Shown: positions 19,604-28,925, counted from the stretch's first letter. The stretch: DNA of 64,000 nt from Bradyrhizobium diazoefficiens (GCF_018129965.1 NZ_JAFCKW010000015.1:79336-143335), one strand, 5' to 3'. Program-made: numbers and translations. Notes: generated from the letters alone by a model not told the origin.

Positions 19604-20848
19604 ATGTCACCCCCGGGCCAAAGCCCTGAGCGGAACGCGAAGGCGCTGCTGCTCGAAGGCGTCAACGACAGCGCCGTGGACCTGTTCAGGAGCGCGGGCT
19701 TCACCAATGTCGAGCGGCTGACCAAGGCGCTTGACGGCGAGGATCTGCGGCGCGCGCTCGAGGGCGTGTCGCTGCTTGGCATCCGCTCGCGCACCCAGAT
19801 CACCGACGATGTGCTCGCCGCGGCCGACCAGCTTCTCGCGGTCGGCTGCTTCAGCGTCGGCACCAACCAGGTCGATCTGCTGGCGGCGCGCAAGCGCGGC
19901 ATTCCCGTGTTCAACGCGCCGTTCTCCAACACGCGCAGCGTCGCCGAGCTCGTGATCGGCGAGATCGTGATGCTGCTGCGGCGCATCTTCCCGCGCTCGG
20001 TGTCGGCACATGAAGGCGGCTGGGACAAGTCGGCGACCGGCAGCCGCGAGGTGCGCGGCCGCACCCTCGGCATCATCGGCTACGGCAATATCGGCTCGCA
20101 GCTCTCGACGCTGGCCGAAGCCATCGGTATGCGCGTGATCTATTACGACCGCACCGACAAGCTCCGCCACGGCAATACCGAACCGGTCGAGAAGCTCGAG
20201 GAACTGCTGGCGCTGAGCGACGTCGTCAGCCTGCACGTGCCCGAGACACCGGAGACCGCCGGCATGATCGGCGCAAAGGAGCTGCGGGTGATGAAGCCGG
20301 GCTCGTTCCTGATCAACAACAGCCGCGGCACCGTGGTCGATCTCGACGCGCTCGCGGGAGCCTTGCGCGAGGGCCATCTGGCAGGTGCTGCCGTCGACGT
20401 GTTCCCGGTCGAGCCGTCCTCGAATTCGGATCGCTTCAAGAGCCCGCTTCAGGGCCTCGGCAACGTCATCCTCACCCCGCATATCGGCGGCTCCACCGAG
20501 GAGGCGCAGGAGCGCATCGGCGGCGAGGTCGCACGCAAGCTGGTCGACTATTTCATCACGGGTTCGACCATGGGCGCGGTGAATTTTCCGGAGGTGCAGC
20601 TGCATCTGCGCCCCGCGGGCGCGCGCTTCAGCCACGTCCATCGCAACGTGCCGGGCATGCTGCGGCGGCTCAACGAGGTCTTCCTCCAGCGCGACATCAA
20701 CATCGTCGCGCAATATCTGGAAACCTCCGGCGATCTCGGCTACGTCGTGCTCGACGCGGACCTTGCGGGGCAGGATTCGGCGACGCTGCTCCAGCAGATC
20801 CGCGCCCTCGATGGCACGGTCGGTGCGCGGCTGGTGTTCGAGCACTAG
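19604..20848 (+). CDS. serA: D-3-phosphoglycerate dehydrogenase
   Basis: First enzyme of serine biosynthesis: it oxidises 3-phosphoglycerate to 3-phosphohydroxypyruvate with NAD. At 414 residues it matches the short, E. coli-like SerA type. Features are the NAD-binding GIIGYGNIGSQLS, the catalytic region NNSRGTVVDLDAL and LTPHIGGSTEEAQ, and a C-terminal ACT domain (about 340-414; VPGMLRRLNEVF) for serine feedback. The start at 19604 has TGGAGA 6 bp upstream; longer in-frame starts exist. A second copy elsewhere in the genome, for the main biosynthetic role, cannot be excluded. Confidence 0.9.
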   Translation: MSPPGQSPERNAKALLLEGVNDSAVDLFRSAGFTNVERLTKALDGEDLRRALEGVSLLGIRSRTQITDDVLAAADQLLAVGCFSVGTNQVDLLAARKRGIPVFNAPFSNTRSVAELVIGEIVMLLRRIFPRSVSAHEGGWDKSATGSREVRGRTLGIIGYGNIGSQLSTLAEAIGMRVIYYDRTDKLRHGNTEPVEKLEELLALSDVVSLHVPETPETAGMIGAKELRVMKPGSFLINNSRGTVVDLDALAGALREGHLAGAAVDVFPVEPSSNSDRFKSPLQGLGNVILTPHIGGSTEEAQERIGGEVARKLVDYFITGSTMGAVNFPEVQLHLRPAGARFSHVHRNVPGMLRRLNEVFLQRDINIVAQYLETSGDLGYVVLDADLAGQDSATLLQQIRALDGTVGARLVFEH

Positions 20849-20929
20849 TTTTGTTGACGGCCGTCAGGAGGTCGCATTGAATGCGGTCTCCTGACGCACT
20901 GAATGAAAATTGAAAGCCGGGTGGAAACG

Positions 20930-22591
20930 ATGACGCTGACAAGAGCGAAGCTGTGTGCATGGCTCGTGGGCGCGGCAGCCGCGATGGGCGCGAGCAGCGC
21001 GTTCGCGGTGACGCTGGCGGGGGATGCGGATAGGGTCTGCAAGAGCCTGGTCGGCGGCGCGGATGCCGTGACAATCGACGCAGCGACGTTGCAGGCCCCA
21101 TCGCCTCTTGCAATTGCCGAGCGCGGACCGACGCCATCAGGCCGTGTCACGCCCGCCAATCCCGCCTTCTGCAAGGTGCTCGGGCATATCGCCCCCGTCG
21201 ATCCCAAGGCACCGCCGATCAAATTCCAGGTCAATTTGCCCGTCGAATGGAATGGCCGCTCCGTGCAATATGGCGGCGGCGGTTTCAACGGCGTCCTGAT
21301 CACGGGACTTGGGCTGCCTCCGGCCTATCCCTTCGACAAGCCGTCGCCGCTCGCGCGCGGCTTCGTCACCTACGGTACCGATTCCGGTCATGAGACCAAA
21401 CAAGGCGAGCCGCCGCAGGTGTTCGCGCTCAACGACGAAGCGTTCGAGAACTTTGCGCACCGCGCCTACAAGAAGGTGCGCGATGCCGCCGTTGTGCTGA
21501 TGGAGCGCGCTTACGGCAAGAGGCCGGAGAAATTGTACTTCATGGGCTCGTCGGAAGGCGGCCGCGAAGGCCTCACCATGGCGCAGCGCTACCCGGATGA
21601 TTTCGACGGGATCTTTGCGCGCGTGCCCGTCATCAACTGGGTCGGCCTGCAACATGCAGGCACCCGCTCGGGGCTGGCGACCATGGGCGAGGGATGGATC
21701 AATCCGGTGCAAGTCAGACTCGTGGGCGACGCGGTACGGACCGCTTGCGACAAGGCCGACGGCTCCGACGATGCGCTGGTGCAGGATCCCGTGGCCTGCA
21801 AGGCGACGTTCAAGGTCGAGACGCTGCGCTGCGCGGCCGGCCAGAGCGGCGACCAGTGCCTGACCGACGCGCAGATCAAGGCCGTCAACACGCTGCACGC
21901 CACCTATAAATTCCCGTTCGCGCTTGCCAACGATCTCGACGATTATCCGGGCTGGGGCGTATCGGGCGAGGACACGCCGGCGGTCGGCCCGACCGGCGGC
22001 TGGGTCGCGTGGTGGCTCGGCACAGCGCCGCCCGCGCAGCCGCCTGCGCCCAATAACGGCATCGCCTGGGTCTACGGCGCCGGCGGCATTCAATACGTGT
22101 TCGCGCGCGATCCCAAGCTCGACGTCACCACCTACAAGGTGGAGGACCACAAGGCCCGGCTGCTCGAAGTCTCCAACCTGATGGACTCGACCAATCCGGA
22201 TCTCAGCGGCTTCCGCGCCCGCGGCGGCCGGCTCATCATGCTCGAACACATGGCGGATTACGCGCAGAGCCCCTATGCCGGCATCCGCTATTTCGAAAGC
22301 GTCGAGCGCAAGCTCGGCAAGGCCGAGACCGCCGAATTCGCGCGGCTCTACACCGCGCCCGGCGTCGACCATGTCGGCTCCGGCGCGCCGGCCAATGTCG
22401 ACATGCTGGCTGTGCTGGTCGATTGGGTCGAGAAGGGCAAGGCGCCCGGCGACCTCGAGGTCACCGAGCAGAAGGTCGAGGCGCCGTCCTTCGCGGTGCT
22501 GCGCGCGATGCCGCTGTGCCGCTGGCCGTCCTGGCCGCACTACAAGTCGGGACCGGTGACCGAAGCGTCGAGCTTCGCTTGCGCGCCGTGA
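20930..22591 (+). CDS. Tannase/feruloyl esterase family protein
   Basis: A 553-residue secreted serine esterase. A signal peptide (about 1-25, ending near SSAFA) precedes a large alpha/beta-hydrolase. The nucleophile motif is GSSEGG (S208), and the catalytic His lies in APGVDHVGSG. Cys residues flanking the core are typical of the family. Substrates of relatives are esters of plant phenolics such as feruloyl sugars, gallates or mono(2-hydroxyethyl) phthalate. The start at 20930 is preferred over an ATG at 20903 because it gives a clean signal peptide. It stands alone. Confidence 0.85.
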   Translation: MTLTRAKLCAWLVGAAAAMGASSAFAVTLAGDADRVCKSLVGGADAVTIDAATLQAPSPLAIAERGPTPSGRVTPANPAFCKVLGHIAPVDPKAPPIKFQVNLPVEWNGRSVQYGGGGFNGVLITGLGLPPAYPFDKPSPLARGFVTYGTDSGHETKQGEPPQVFALNDEAFENFAHRAYKKVRDAAVVLMERAYGKRPEKLYFMGSSEGGREGLTMAQRYPDDFDGIFARVPVINWVGLQHAGTRSGLATMGEGWINPVQVRLVGDAVRTACDKADGSDDALVQDPVACKATFKVETLRCAAGQSGDQCLTDAQIKAVNTLHATYKFPFALANDLDDYPGWGVSGEDTPAVGPTGGWVAWWLGTAPPAQPPAPNNGIAWVYGAGGIQYVFARDPKLDVTTYKVEDHKARLLEVSNLMDSTNPDLSGFRARGGRLIMLEHMADYAQSPYAGIRYFESVERKLGKAETAEFARLYTAPGVDHVGSGAPANVDMLAVLVDWVEKGKAPGDLEVTEQKVEAPSFAVLRAMPLCRWPSWPHYKSGPVTEASSFACAP

Positions 22592-22644
22592 GGAAAGGCG
22601 CGCGCTTGGCCCCATGCGCGGGGCGAGCGGCGGCCCGTCGGTAG

Positions 22645-22779
22645 TACGTTGGCTTGACAGAGATCAACGCGGCGTTGACGGAAGGGTTCACCAGCGCGGA
22701 GATCGACATCGTGGCGCGCTGGCTGACGAGCATTCAGGACAAGTTTCCGAGAGATTTTTCGAAAGATCCAGAGGACTGA
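22645..22779 (+). pseudogene. MarR-family regulator remnant (C-terminal end only)
   Basis: After an in-frame stop at 22642-22644, this frame encodes a 44-residue tail (core LTEGFTSAEIDIVARWL) that ends at 22779. It resembles the last two helices of MarR regulators, which often sit just upstream of enoyl-CoA hydratase genes. There is no start codon with a ribosome site and no DNA-binding domain, so most of the gene appears deleted. The stop lies 11 bp before the enoyl-CoA hydratase start, as expected for a former operon partner. Confidence 0.6.
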
Positions 22780-22790
22780 AGGAGATACCC

Positions 22791-23561
22791 ATGACCGAGC
22801 ATGTCCGGATCGAGAACAACGGCGGAATTCTCACGCTCACTTTGGCGCGCCCCGACAAGAAGAACGCGCTGACGGACGCGATGTACGGCAAGCTCGCCGA
22901 CGCCATCGAATCCGCCGAGTTCGATCCCTCGGCCCGCGTGATCCTGATCCGCGGCGAGGGCGACATGTTCACGGCCGGCAACGACGTCGGCGAGTTCGCG
23001 GCCGTCGCGGCCGGCAAATCCGAGGGCAGCCGCAACGTCATTCGTTTCATCCAGTCGCTGGCGCGCTGCACGCGGCCGCTGGTCGCAGCCGTGCGGGGCC
23101 GCGCCGTCGGTGTCGGCACCACCATGCTGCTGCACTGCGACCTCGTGGTGCTCGCCGACAATGCGCAATTGTCGACGCCCTTCGTCAGTTTGGCGCTGGT
23201 GCCCGAGGCGGCCTCCAGCCTGCTGATGCCGGCCCGCATCGGCTATGCCCGCGCCTACGAGATGTTCGCGCTCGGCGAGACCGTGCCGGCCAAGTCAGCG
23301 CTCGAATGGGGCCTTGCCAACCGCGTGGTGCCGCTGGACACGCTCGATGCCGAGGCGCTTGCGCTGGCCGAGCGGCTTGCCCGCCAGCCGGCCGGCGCGC
23401 TGACCGCCACCAAGAAGCTGATGCGCAATAGCGAGGTGCTGCTCGCGCAGATGCAGGAGGAAGGCCAGCACTTTGCCCAGCGTCTGCGCACGGCCGAGGC
23501 GCGCGAGGCATTCACTGCTTTTGCCGAGCGCCGTCCGCCCGACTTCACGAGGGTCGCTTAG
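22791..23561 (+). CDS. Enoyl-CoA hydratase/isomerase family protein
   Basis: A 256-residue crotonase-fold protein. The oxyanion-hole strands are seen in FTAGNDVGEFAA (about residues 60-70) and in RGRAVGVGTTMLLHCDLVVLADNA (about 100-123). It should hydrate or isomerise an enoyl-CoA in fatty acid or aromatic acid degradation. The start has GGAGAT 7 bp upstream. A truncated MarR regulator lies immediately upstream, so this gene may have lost its local repressor. The substrate chain length cannot be inferred. Confidence 0.88.
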   Translation: MTEHVRIENNGGILTLTLARPDKKNALTDAMYGKLADAIESAEFDPSARVILIRGEGDMFTAGNDVGEFAAVAAGKSEGSRNVIRFIQSLARCTRPLVAAVRGRAVGVGTTMLLHCDLVVLADNAQLSTPFVSLALVPEAASSLLMPARIGYARAYEMFALGETVPAKSALEWGLANRVVPLDTLDAEALALAERLARQPAGALTATKKLMRNSEVLLAQMQEEGQHFAQRLRTAEAREAFTAFAERRPPDFTRVA

Positions 23562-23679
23562 CGGCAGGGGGCGCCCGAATTCGTGCAGGCTCGAGCGTCC
23601 CGGTTCATCCAAATCCTTAACGGATCATTGGCATGTCGCAGTGCAAGGTGGCCACTCCCGAGAGTAGGCCTCCGGATCC

Positions 23680-25761
23680 ATGGCAATCCTTAAGAAATCA
23701 GTAAGCTCGCTTCTCCTGACCTTGATGGCTCTGCTGGCGGCTGGCGCGCTCGCGTCCACGGCAATCCAGATGGTCGGGGCTTTGGGTCGCTACAGCGACA
23801 GTCTCGAGACCGCACGGCTGGCGGCTGCCGACAAGGCAATCTTCCAGGGCGTCGTATCCTTGCGCAGCAATCGCGGCGATGCCCAGAGCGCGTTGCTCGG
23901 CGAGGATGACGCCAGCGCCAAGCTCGGCCGGGCGGAGAAGGCGGAACAGGCCAGCTACGAGGCGATCGGCGCCGCGCTGGGGACCGTCGATTTCGCCCGC
24001 CGCGACGAACTCGCCGGCACCCTGAAGCAGCGCTGGGACGAAGCCGCGCCCAAGTTCCAGTTGTTCTACGACGAGGCCAGACGTCCGCGCGCCGAGCGCA
24101 AGGTGGAACCGACCAACCCCTGGTACGACGCCGTCACCAAGGTCATCGACACGGCGAACCTCGCCTCCACCGCGGTCTCGAACCGCGCATGGATGAACGA
24201 TCCCTACATCGCCCGCATGATCCAGGTTCGCCGCCTCGCCTGGCAGGTCCGCGACCGCTATGGCAGCCAATGCTCCACGTTGCGCCCGAACGTGAATGCC
24301 AGCAAGCCGCTCGACGAGGCCCAGAAGCAGACCGTCGGAGGTTGGAACGGCTCGATTGCGGCCGCATGGTCCGGGATGGACGAATTGCTGGCGGCGCCCG
24401 ACGTCACCTCGGAACTGGCCACGGTCGCGAAGGAGGCTCGGACCAGGACCGACGGGGCTCTGAAGCAAATCGGAGAGCTCGCCAGGACCTTCGACGGCAG
24501 CGGCAAGCCCGCGATACCCGCATCGGAGTGGAATACGCTCTGCCAGTCGCCGTTCCCCTTCATCGTCGCGGTCGCGACCAAGGCGCTTGATCAGTCGATC
24601 GCGCGCGCCGAATCCGTGCAGGCCAAGGCGCTTACCAATCTTGTCGTGCAGTCGATCGCATTTCTGCTGGCGCTCGCCGTCACGCTGGCCGGCGTGTATG
24701 TGGTGCGCAAGCGCCTGATGCGCCCGGTGCGCGCCATCCTCGATGCCATTGCCCGGATGGGCGCTCGCGACTACGCGACGCCGGTTCTGCAATCGAATTA
24801 CCCCGACGAGTTCGGCACCATGGCCGCCGCGCTCGAAAGCCTGCGCGAAAGCGCGGCGACCGCGGAGCGCCTCGGACAGGAGCGCGAATCGCAGCAGGCC
24901 ATGCAGCTTGCCCGCTCCGGCACCGTCGATGCGGCCTGCCGCAGTTTTGACGAGACCGTGCAGGCGGTGATCCACAGCGTTGCCGCATCGGCCAGGGAGC
25001 TCGATGCCACCGCGACCGACGTGCGCACGCTGGTCTCGGAATCGAGCAGCCAGACCGCGGCGGTCTCCAACGCGGCGGAGCAGGCCACCAACAATCTCGA
25101 GACCATCGCGGCCGCGACCGAAGAACTATCGGCCTCCGTCAGCGAGATCTCTGCGCAGGTGCAGTCCAGCGCCCGTGAGGCCCGCGAAGCCGTGGCCCAG
25201 GTCGAGCAGACCAACGCGACCGTCGAGATCCTCGACCAGACCGCGAGCCGCATCGGCGAGGTCGTGAAGATGATTCATGCCATCGCCGGCCAGACCAATT
25301 TGCTGGCGCTGAACGCGACGATCGAAGCTGCGCGCGCCGGAGAGGCGGGCCGCGGCTTCGCGGTGGTCGCGAGCGAGGTCAAGAACCTCGCGTCCCAGAC
25401 CGCAAACGCAACGGAAGAGATTTCGCGGCAGGTCGAGGAAATCCAGGGGGCGACGGGTCAGGCCGTGGCCGCGATTCGTTCCATCGGCGGCGCCATCAGC
25501 GGCATCGACGAGAAGATGACCGCGATTGCGGCGGCCGTGGAAGAGCAGCGCGCGGCAACCACCGAGATCTCGCGCAACTTCCAGCAGGCCGCGCAAGGCA
25601 CCCGCAAGGTCACCGATACGATCGGCGGTGTCGCCAAGCTCAATCAGGAGACCGGCAACGCCGGCACGGTGCTGACCGACTCCGTGAAGAAGATGTCGGC
25701 GGACGCCGACCGTCTCCGCACCGCGGTCGAGGGCTTCCTTGGCGCGGTGAAGACGGCCTGA
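23680..25761 (+). CDS. Methyl-accepting chemotaxis protein
   Basis: A 693-residue chemoreceptor. It has a first span at about residues 11-31, a large periplasmic sensor (about 32-318), a second span at about 320-342, a HAMP domain (about 343-396) and a cytoplasmic signalling hairpin. The conserved tip is NLLALNATIEAARAGEAGRG, starting near residue 540. There is no C-terminal pentapeptide for CheR binding. The sensor is helical and not assigned to a named ligand family. The two Cys near the end of the periplasmic domain may form a disulfide. The gene is monocistronic. Confidence 0.9.
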   Translation: MAILKKSVSSLLLTLMALLAAGALASTAIQMVGALGRYSDSLETARLAAADKAIFQGVVSLRSNRGDAQSALLGEDDASAKLGRAEKAEQASYEAIGAALGTVDFARRDELAGTLKQRWDEAAPKFQLFYDEARRPRAERKVEPTNPWYDAVTKVIDTANLASTAVSNRAWMNDPYIARMIQVRRLAWQVRDRYGSQCSTLRPNVNASKPLDEAQKQTVGGWNGSIAAAWSGMDELLAAPDVTSELATVAKEARTRTDGALKQIGELARTFDGSGKPAIPASEWNTLCQSPFPFIVAVATKALDQSIARAESVQAKALTNLVVQSIAFLLALAVTLAGVYVVRKRLMRPVRAILDAIARMGARDYATPVLQSNYPDEFGTMAAALESLRESAATAERLGQERESQQAMQLARSGTVDAACRSFDETVQAVIHSVAASARELDATATDVRTLVSESSSQTAAVSNAAEQATNNLETIAAATEELSASVSEISAQVQSSAREAREAVAQVEQTNATVEILDQTASRIGEVVKMIHAIAGQTNLLALNATIEAARAGEAGRGFAVVASEVKNLASQTANATEEISRQVEEIQGATGQAVAAIRSIGGAISGIDEKMTAIAAAVEEQRAATTEISRNFQQAAQGTRKVTDTIGGVAKLNQETGNAGTVLTDSVKKMSADADRLRTAVEGFLGAVKTA

Positions 25762-25884
25762 CGCGCTATCCTCCATTCCCACGGCGCGCTGGCCGGCATT
25801 GCCGCCGAACCGCGCGACGGCTAGATCTCTGACGCGGCGCCAGCGCGGCGACAAACGATGAGAACATCAGGGATGGAGAGTTCG

Positions 25885-26823
25885 ATGCCGGTCACCCCAC
25901 ACAAGGCCCAGCGCCCCTATCGCGGCGTGTTCCCGGTCGTTCCCACCATCTTCGACCAACGCGGCGCGCTCGACCTCGAAGGCCAGCGCCGCTGCGTCGA
26001 TTTCATGATCGATGCCGGCTCGCATGGTCTCTGCATCCTCGCCAATTTCTCCGAGCAGTTCGTGCTCACCGACGCCGAGCGCGAGACCGTGATGCATGCC
26101 GTGCTGGAACATGTCGCCGGCCGCGTCCCCGTGATCGTCACCACCACCCATTTCAGTTCGGCGGTATGCGCTGCGCGCAGCAAGCAGGCCGAAGCGGCCG
26201 GTGCAGCCATGGTGATGGTGATGCCGCCCTATCACGGTGCGACCTTTCGCGTGCCCGAGAAAGGCATCGTCGAGTTCTTCAAGGTCCTGTCCGATGCGAT
26301 CACCATTCCGGTCATGATCCAGGACGCCCCGGTGGCCGGCACGCCGCTATCGGTCGAGTTGCTGGCTCGGCTGTCGCGCGATCTCCCCAATATCCGCTAT
26401 TTCAAGATCGAGGTCGCAGGCGCGGCAGCGAAGCTGCGAAGCCTGATCGAGGCGGGCGGCAGCAGCATCGAGGGGCCGTGGGACGGCGAGGAGGCGATCA
26501 CGCTGCTCGCCGATCTGGATGCCGGTGCCACCGGCGCCATGACCGGTGGCGGCTATCCGGATGGCATCCGCCAGATCATCGACCCCTATTTCGCCGGCAA
26601 GCGCGAGGAGGCGAAAGCCGCCTACGAGCGCTGGCTGCCGCTGATCAACTATGAAAACCGTCAATGCGGCCTGATCGCCTGCAAGGTCATGATGCAGGCT
26701 GGCGGCATCATCAAGTCGGATACCGTCCGCCACCCGCTCCAGCCGCTGCATCCGGCAACGCGGGCCGGGTTGCTGGAACTGGCGAGGGAACGCGATGCGC
26801 TGGCGCTGAGATGGGGGAAGTAG
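25885..26823 (+). CDS. Probable L-2-keto-3-deoxyarabonate dehydratase (DapA superfamily)
   Basis: A 312-residue DapA-superfamily enzyme. It resembles the Azospirillum L-2-keto-3-deoxyarabonate dehydratase type (as I recall that family), for example GVFPVVPT at the N-terminus, CILANFSEQF, and PPYHGATFRVPE. The Schiff-base Lys is in YFKIEVAG. At the position of the usual YNxP tyrosine it has QDAP, so the canonical proton-relay Tyr is missing, as in that dehydratase group. The product would be alpha-ketoglutarate semialdehyde in oxidative L-arabinose catabolism. GGAGAG just before 25885 supports this start over ATG 25858. No other arabinose gene is adjacent. Confidence 0.7.
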   Translation: MPVTPHKAQRPYRGVFPVVPTIFDQRGALDLEGQRRCVDFMIDAGSHGLCILANFSEQFVLTDAERETVMHAVLEHVAGRVPVIVTTTHFSSAVCAARSKQAEAAGAAMVMVMPPYHGATFRVPEKGIVEFFKVLSDAITIPVMIQDAPVAGTPLSVELLARLSRDLPNIRYFKIEVAGAAAKLRSLIEAGGSSIEGPWDGEEAITLLADLDAGATGAMTGGGYPDGIRQIIDPYFAGKREEAKAAYERWLPLINYENRQCGLIACKVMMQAGGIIKSDTVRHPLQPLHPATRAGLLELARERDALALRWGK

Positions 26824-26857
26824 CGCCAAAGACTCCACCGTCGCTAGATATCTCCGC

Positions 26858-26992
26858 TGTCGTCCCGGGGCGCGCAAAGCGCGAGCCCGGGACCCATAAC
26901 CACAGGGAGTGGTTTTCGGGCAAGCTGGTCACTCCGAGTCTTCGCCAAACGACATCTTGTGGCTATGGGTCCCGGCCTTCGCCGGGACGACA
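26858..26992. repeat. Nested inverted repeat, rhizobial palindromic intergenic element
   Basis: The outer arms TGTCGTCCCGG (26858-26868) and complement (26982-26992) are perfect over 11 bp. The inner arms 26889-26904 and 26958-26973 pair at 15 of 16 bases. The element fills the gap between the convergent dehydratase and DUF1045 genes and may end transcription from both sides. Confidence 0.7.
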
Positions 26993-27017
26993 CCGAGTGT
27001 GACGCGTGAGCTTTCGC

Positions 27018-27716
27018 TTATCTGGCCAGCTTCCACTCACCAACAATGCGGAAGCGTGCCTTGGCATCGTGCTGCTTGAATAGCACGATGCGATCGATCG
27101 CGAGCGTATCGAGCTTCAGCGACTCAAACCGTTCCCGCAGCATCGCCAGAACAGGCCCGCGGCGCTCCGCATCCAGCCGCCCCGTCAGCGTCATGTGGAA
27201 GCGGAATTCTTCCATCACGTAAGGGTAGCCCCAGCGATCGAGATAGTCGCGCTGCCGCTCGCTCAGTTTCTCGGGCCTGCGCCGCGCGCGGTCTTCCGCG
27301 GTCAGCTCGGTGCGAAAGGAGTCGAAATCGCGGACGCAATCGGCAGCGAGTTGCTGCAGCGCTGGAACCGTCCCGGCTGGAATGACGGCGATGAAGCCGC
27401 TGATGGCATCGACGACCGGCCGGATCACCGGAATGGGTCGCGTTTTGCCGGCGAAGCCGGCACATGCCGTTATCAGCTCCGCTTCGCCCTTTCCGGCCGC
27501 CAGCGTCATCGGCGCCTTCAGCGTGGCGTGAAAACCGTATTTGCGGGCATCCTTGGTGATGTCGTGCCAGTCCGGCGCGACATGCAGCGCTTGCTCCGGA
27601 AACGACATCTCGTCACCGGTGTGGGCATCGTAGCCAAGCAGTTCGGCGCCGAAGCGGGAGAGGGCGCTGTTGCCGCCTGCTGCAAAATAGATTGCGTAGC
27701 GGGGAAAACCTGTCAT
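27018..27716 (-). CDS. DUF1045 phosphonate-metabolism protein, 2H-phosphoesterase-like
   Basis: A 232-residue protein of the DUF1045 family found with phn genes. Two HxT motifs are present: H63-A-T65 in YGFHATLKAPM and H174-M-T176 in FRFHMTLTGRL. That pair is the signature of 2H phosphoesterases, which open cyclic nucleotide phosphates. Since no phnP is present in the island, this protein could hydrolyse the 5-phosphoribosyl 1,2-cyclic phosphate made by C-P lyase; that is inference. It is the last gene of a leftward operon with the phnM-like and acetyltransferase genes. Confidence 0.8.
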   Translation of the reverse strand: MTGFPRYAIYFAAGGNSALSRFGAELLGYDAHTGDEMSFPEQALHVAPDWHDITKDARKYGFHATLKAPMTLAAGKGEAELITACAGFAGKTRPIPVIRPVVDAISGFIAVIPAGTVPALQQLAADCVRDFDSFRTELTAEDRARRRPEKLSERQRDYLDRWGYPYVMEEFRFHMTLTGRLDAERRGPVLAMLRERFESLKLDTLAIDRIVLFKQHDAKARFRIVGEWKLAR

Positions 27717-27734
27717 GGCTCGAGCATAACCAAT

Positions 27735-28925
27735 CTATGCCGCGACGACAGCCTCGCGTGGCACTGCCGCGCTGAGCAGACGGGTCGCGTCGGTGAGATG
27801 CACGAGCTTGCCGCCTGCGATCACCGCGATCAGTCGCGGGCGCAGGGGCACGGTGTCGTCCACCAGCAATATGTCGGCGCGGTGTCCTTCTGCGATCAGT
27901 CCGCGATCGGCAAGGCCGGTCGCACGCGCAGGCCCGGCGGAGACCAGATCCCACGCCTTCGGCAGTGGCAGCACGCCGTCGGCGGCGAGCCGGAATGCGG
28001 CGAGCAATTGGGCGGGATAGTAATAGTCCGACGCGAGCACCGAGCAGAGCCCCTTGGCGATCATGTCGGACGCTCTGGTCCAGCCGGTGTGGCTGCCGCC
28101 GCGCACGACATTCGGCGCGCCGTAGACGATGGCGTCGCCGGCTGTCGCCGCCGCCCGCGCCGTCTCCTCGTTGATCGGAAATTCCGCGATGTCAGCGCCG
28201 AGTTCGCGAAAGTCCCGGCGCATCGTCGGCGTCGCATCGTCGTGCGAGAGCATCCGCACCCCGGCGGCGCGGGCGACCGCGGCCAGCCGCGCTACGGACG
28301 CGGGCACGTCGGCTGCGCGCGAAACGATACGCGCGACCAGCCTGTCGAAATCCTCGCTAGAAAGCCCGGTCCGCTCCACCATGCGGTTGCGCTTGCGCGG
28401 CTTTGCCATGTCGGCGACGGTGCCGTCCATGTGATCGTTGAAGGCGAACAGGTCGACGCGGCCCTCGGCGATCCACTGGCCGATCTCGGCCTCGGCATCG
28501 AGATTGTAGGTCTCGTGCCGCAGATGGAAGCGGGTGTCGGCGGCGAACTGCGGACGCTGGCGTTCGATCGCCTCCATCAATCCGCGTGCATTGTCGGCGC
28601 TGCGCAGGCCAGGCTCCCACGAGCAGGTCGTGGCGTGGAACACCGTGGTGATGCCGTTGCTGATCGCCTGGCGGTCGCTGTCGGCAAGGGCGACGTCGAT
28701 CGGGAAATCGACGCCGGCGCGCGGCATCATCTGCCGCTCGAAGGCATCGCCATGCAGGTCGACGATACCCGGCAGCACCAGCAGGTCGCGCGCATCGATC
28801 GCAAGCAGCGCGTGGCCACGCGACCCATCGATCCGCTCGATATCCGTTCCCGATACGCTCAGTGAAGTTTCGGCGAACTCCGAGCCGATCAGGGCCCGGC
28901 CGCCTTCAAGGACGATGTCTGTCAC
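27735..28925 (-). CDS. phnM: PhnM-like amidohydrolase (first of two paralogues)
   Basis: A 396-residue member of the amidohydrolase superfamily, close to alpha-D-ribose 1-methylphosphonate 5-triphosphate diphosphatase. It shares long segments with the second copy at 38976-40139, for example GAPNVVRGGSHTG, SHDDATP and a C-terminal ADILLVDD. The metal-site loop is LHGDAFERQ, where the other copy has LHTDHLEAH, so one His is Ala here. The activity may therefore differ. Its stop region leads into DUF1045 (18-bp gap), and its start overlaps the acetyltransferase gene by 4 bp. A triple Pho box lies upstream of this operon. Confidence 0.85.
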   Translation of the reverse strand: MTDIVLEGGRALIGSEFAETSLSVSGTDIERIDGSRGHALLAIDARDLLVLPGIVDLHGDAFERQMMPRAGVDFPIDVALADSDRQAISNGITTVFHATTCSWEPGLRSADNARGLMEAIERQRPQFAADTRFHLRHETYNLDAEAEIGQWIAEGRVDLFAFNDHMDGTVADMAKPRKRNRMVERTGLSSEDFDRLVARIVSRAADVPASVARLAAVARAAGVRMLSHDDATPTMRRDFRELGADIAEFPINEETARAAATAGDAIVYGAPNVVRGGSHTGWTRASDMIAKGLCSVLASDYYYPAQLLAAFRLAADGVLPLPKAWDLVSAGPARATGLADRGLIAEGHRADILLVDDTVPLRPRLIAVIAGGKLVHLTDATRLLSAAVPREAVVAA

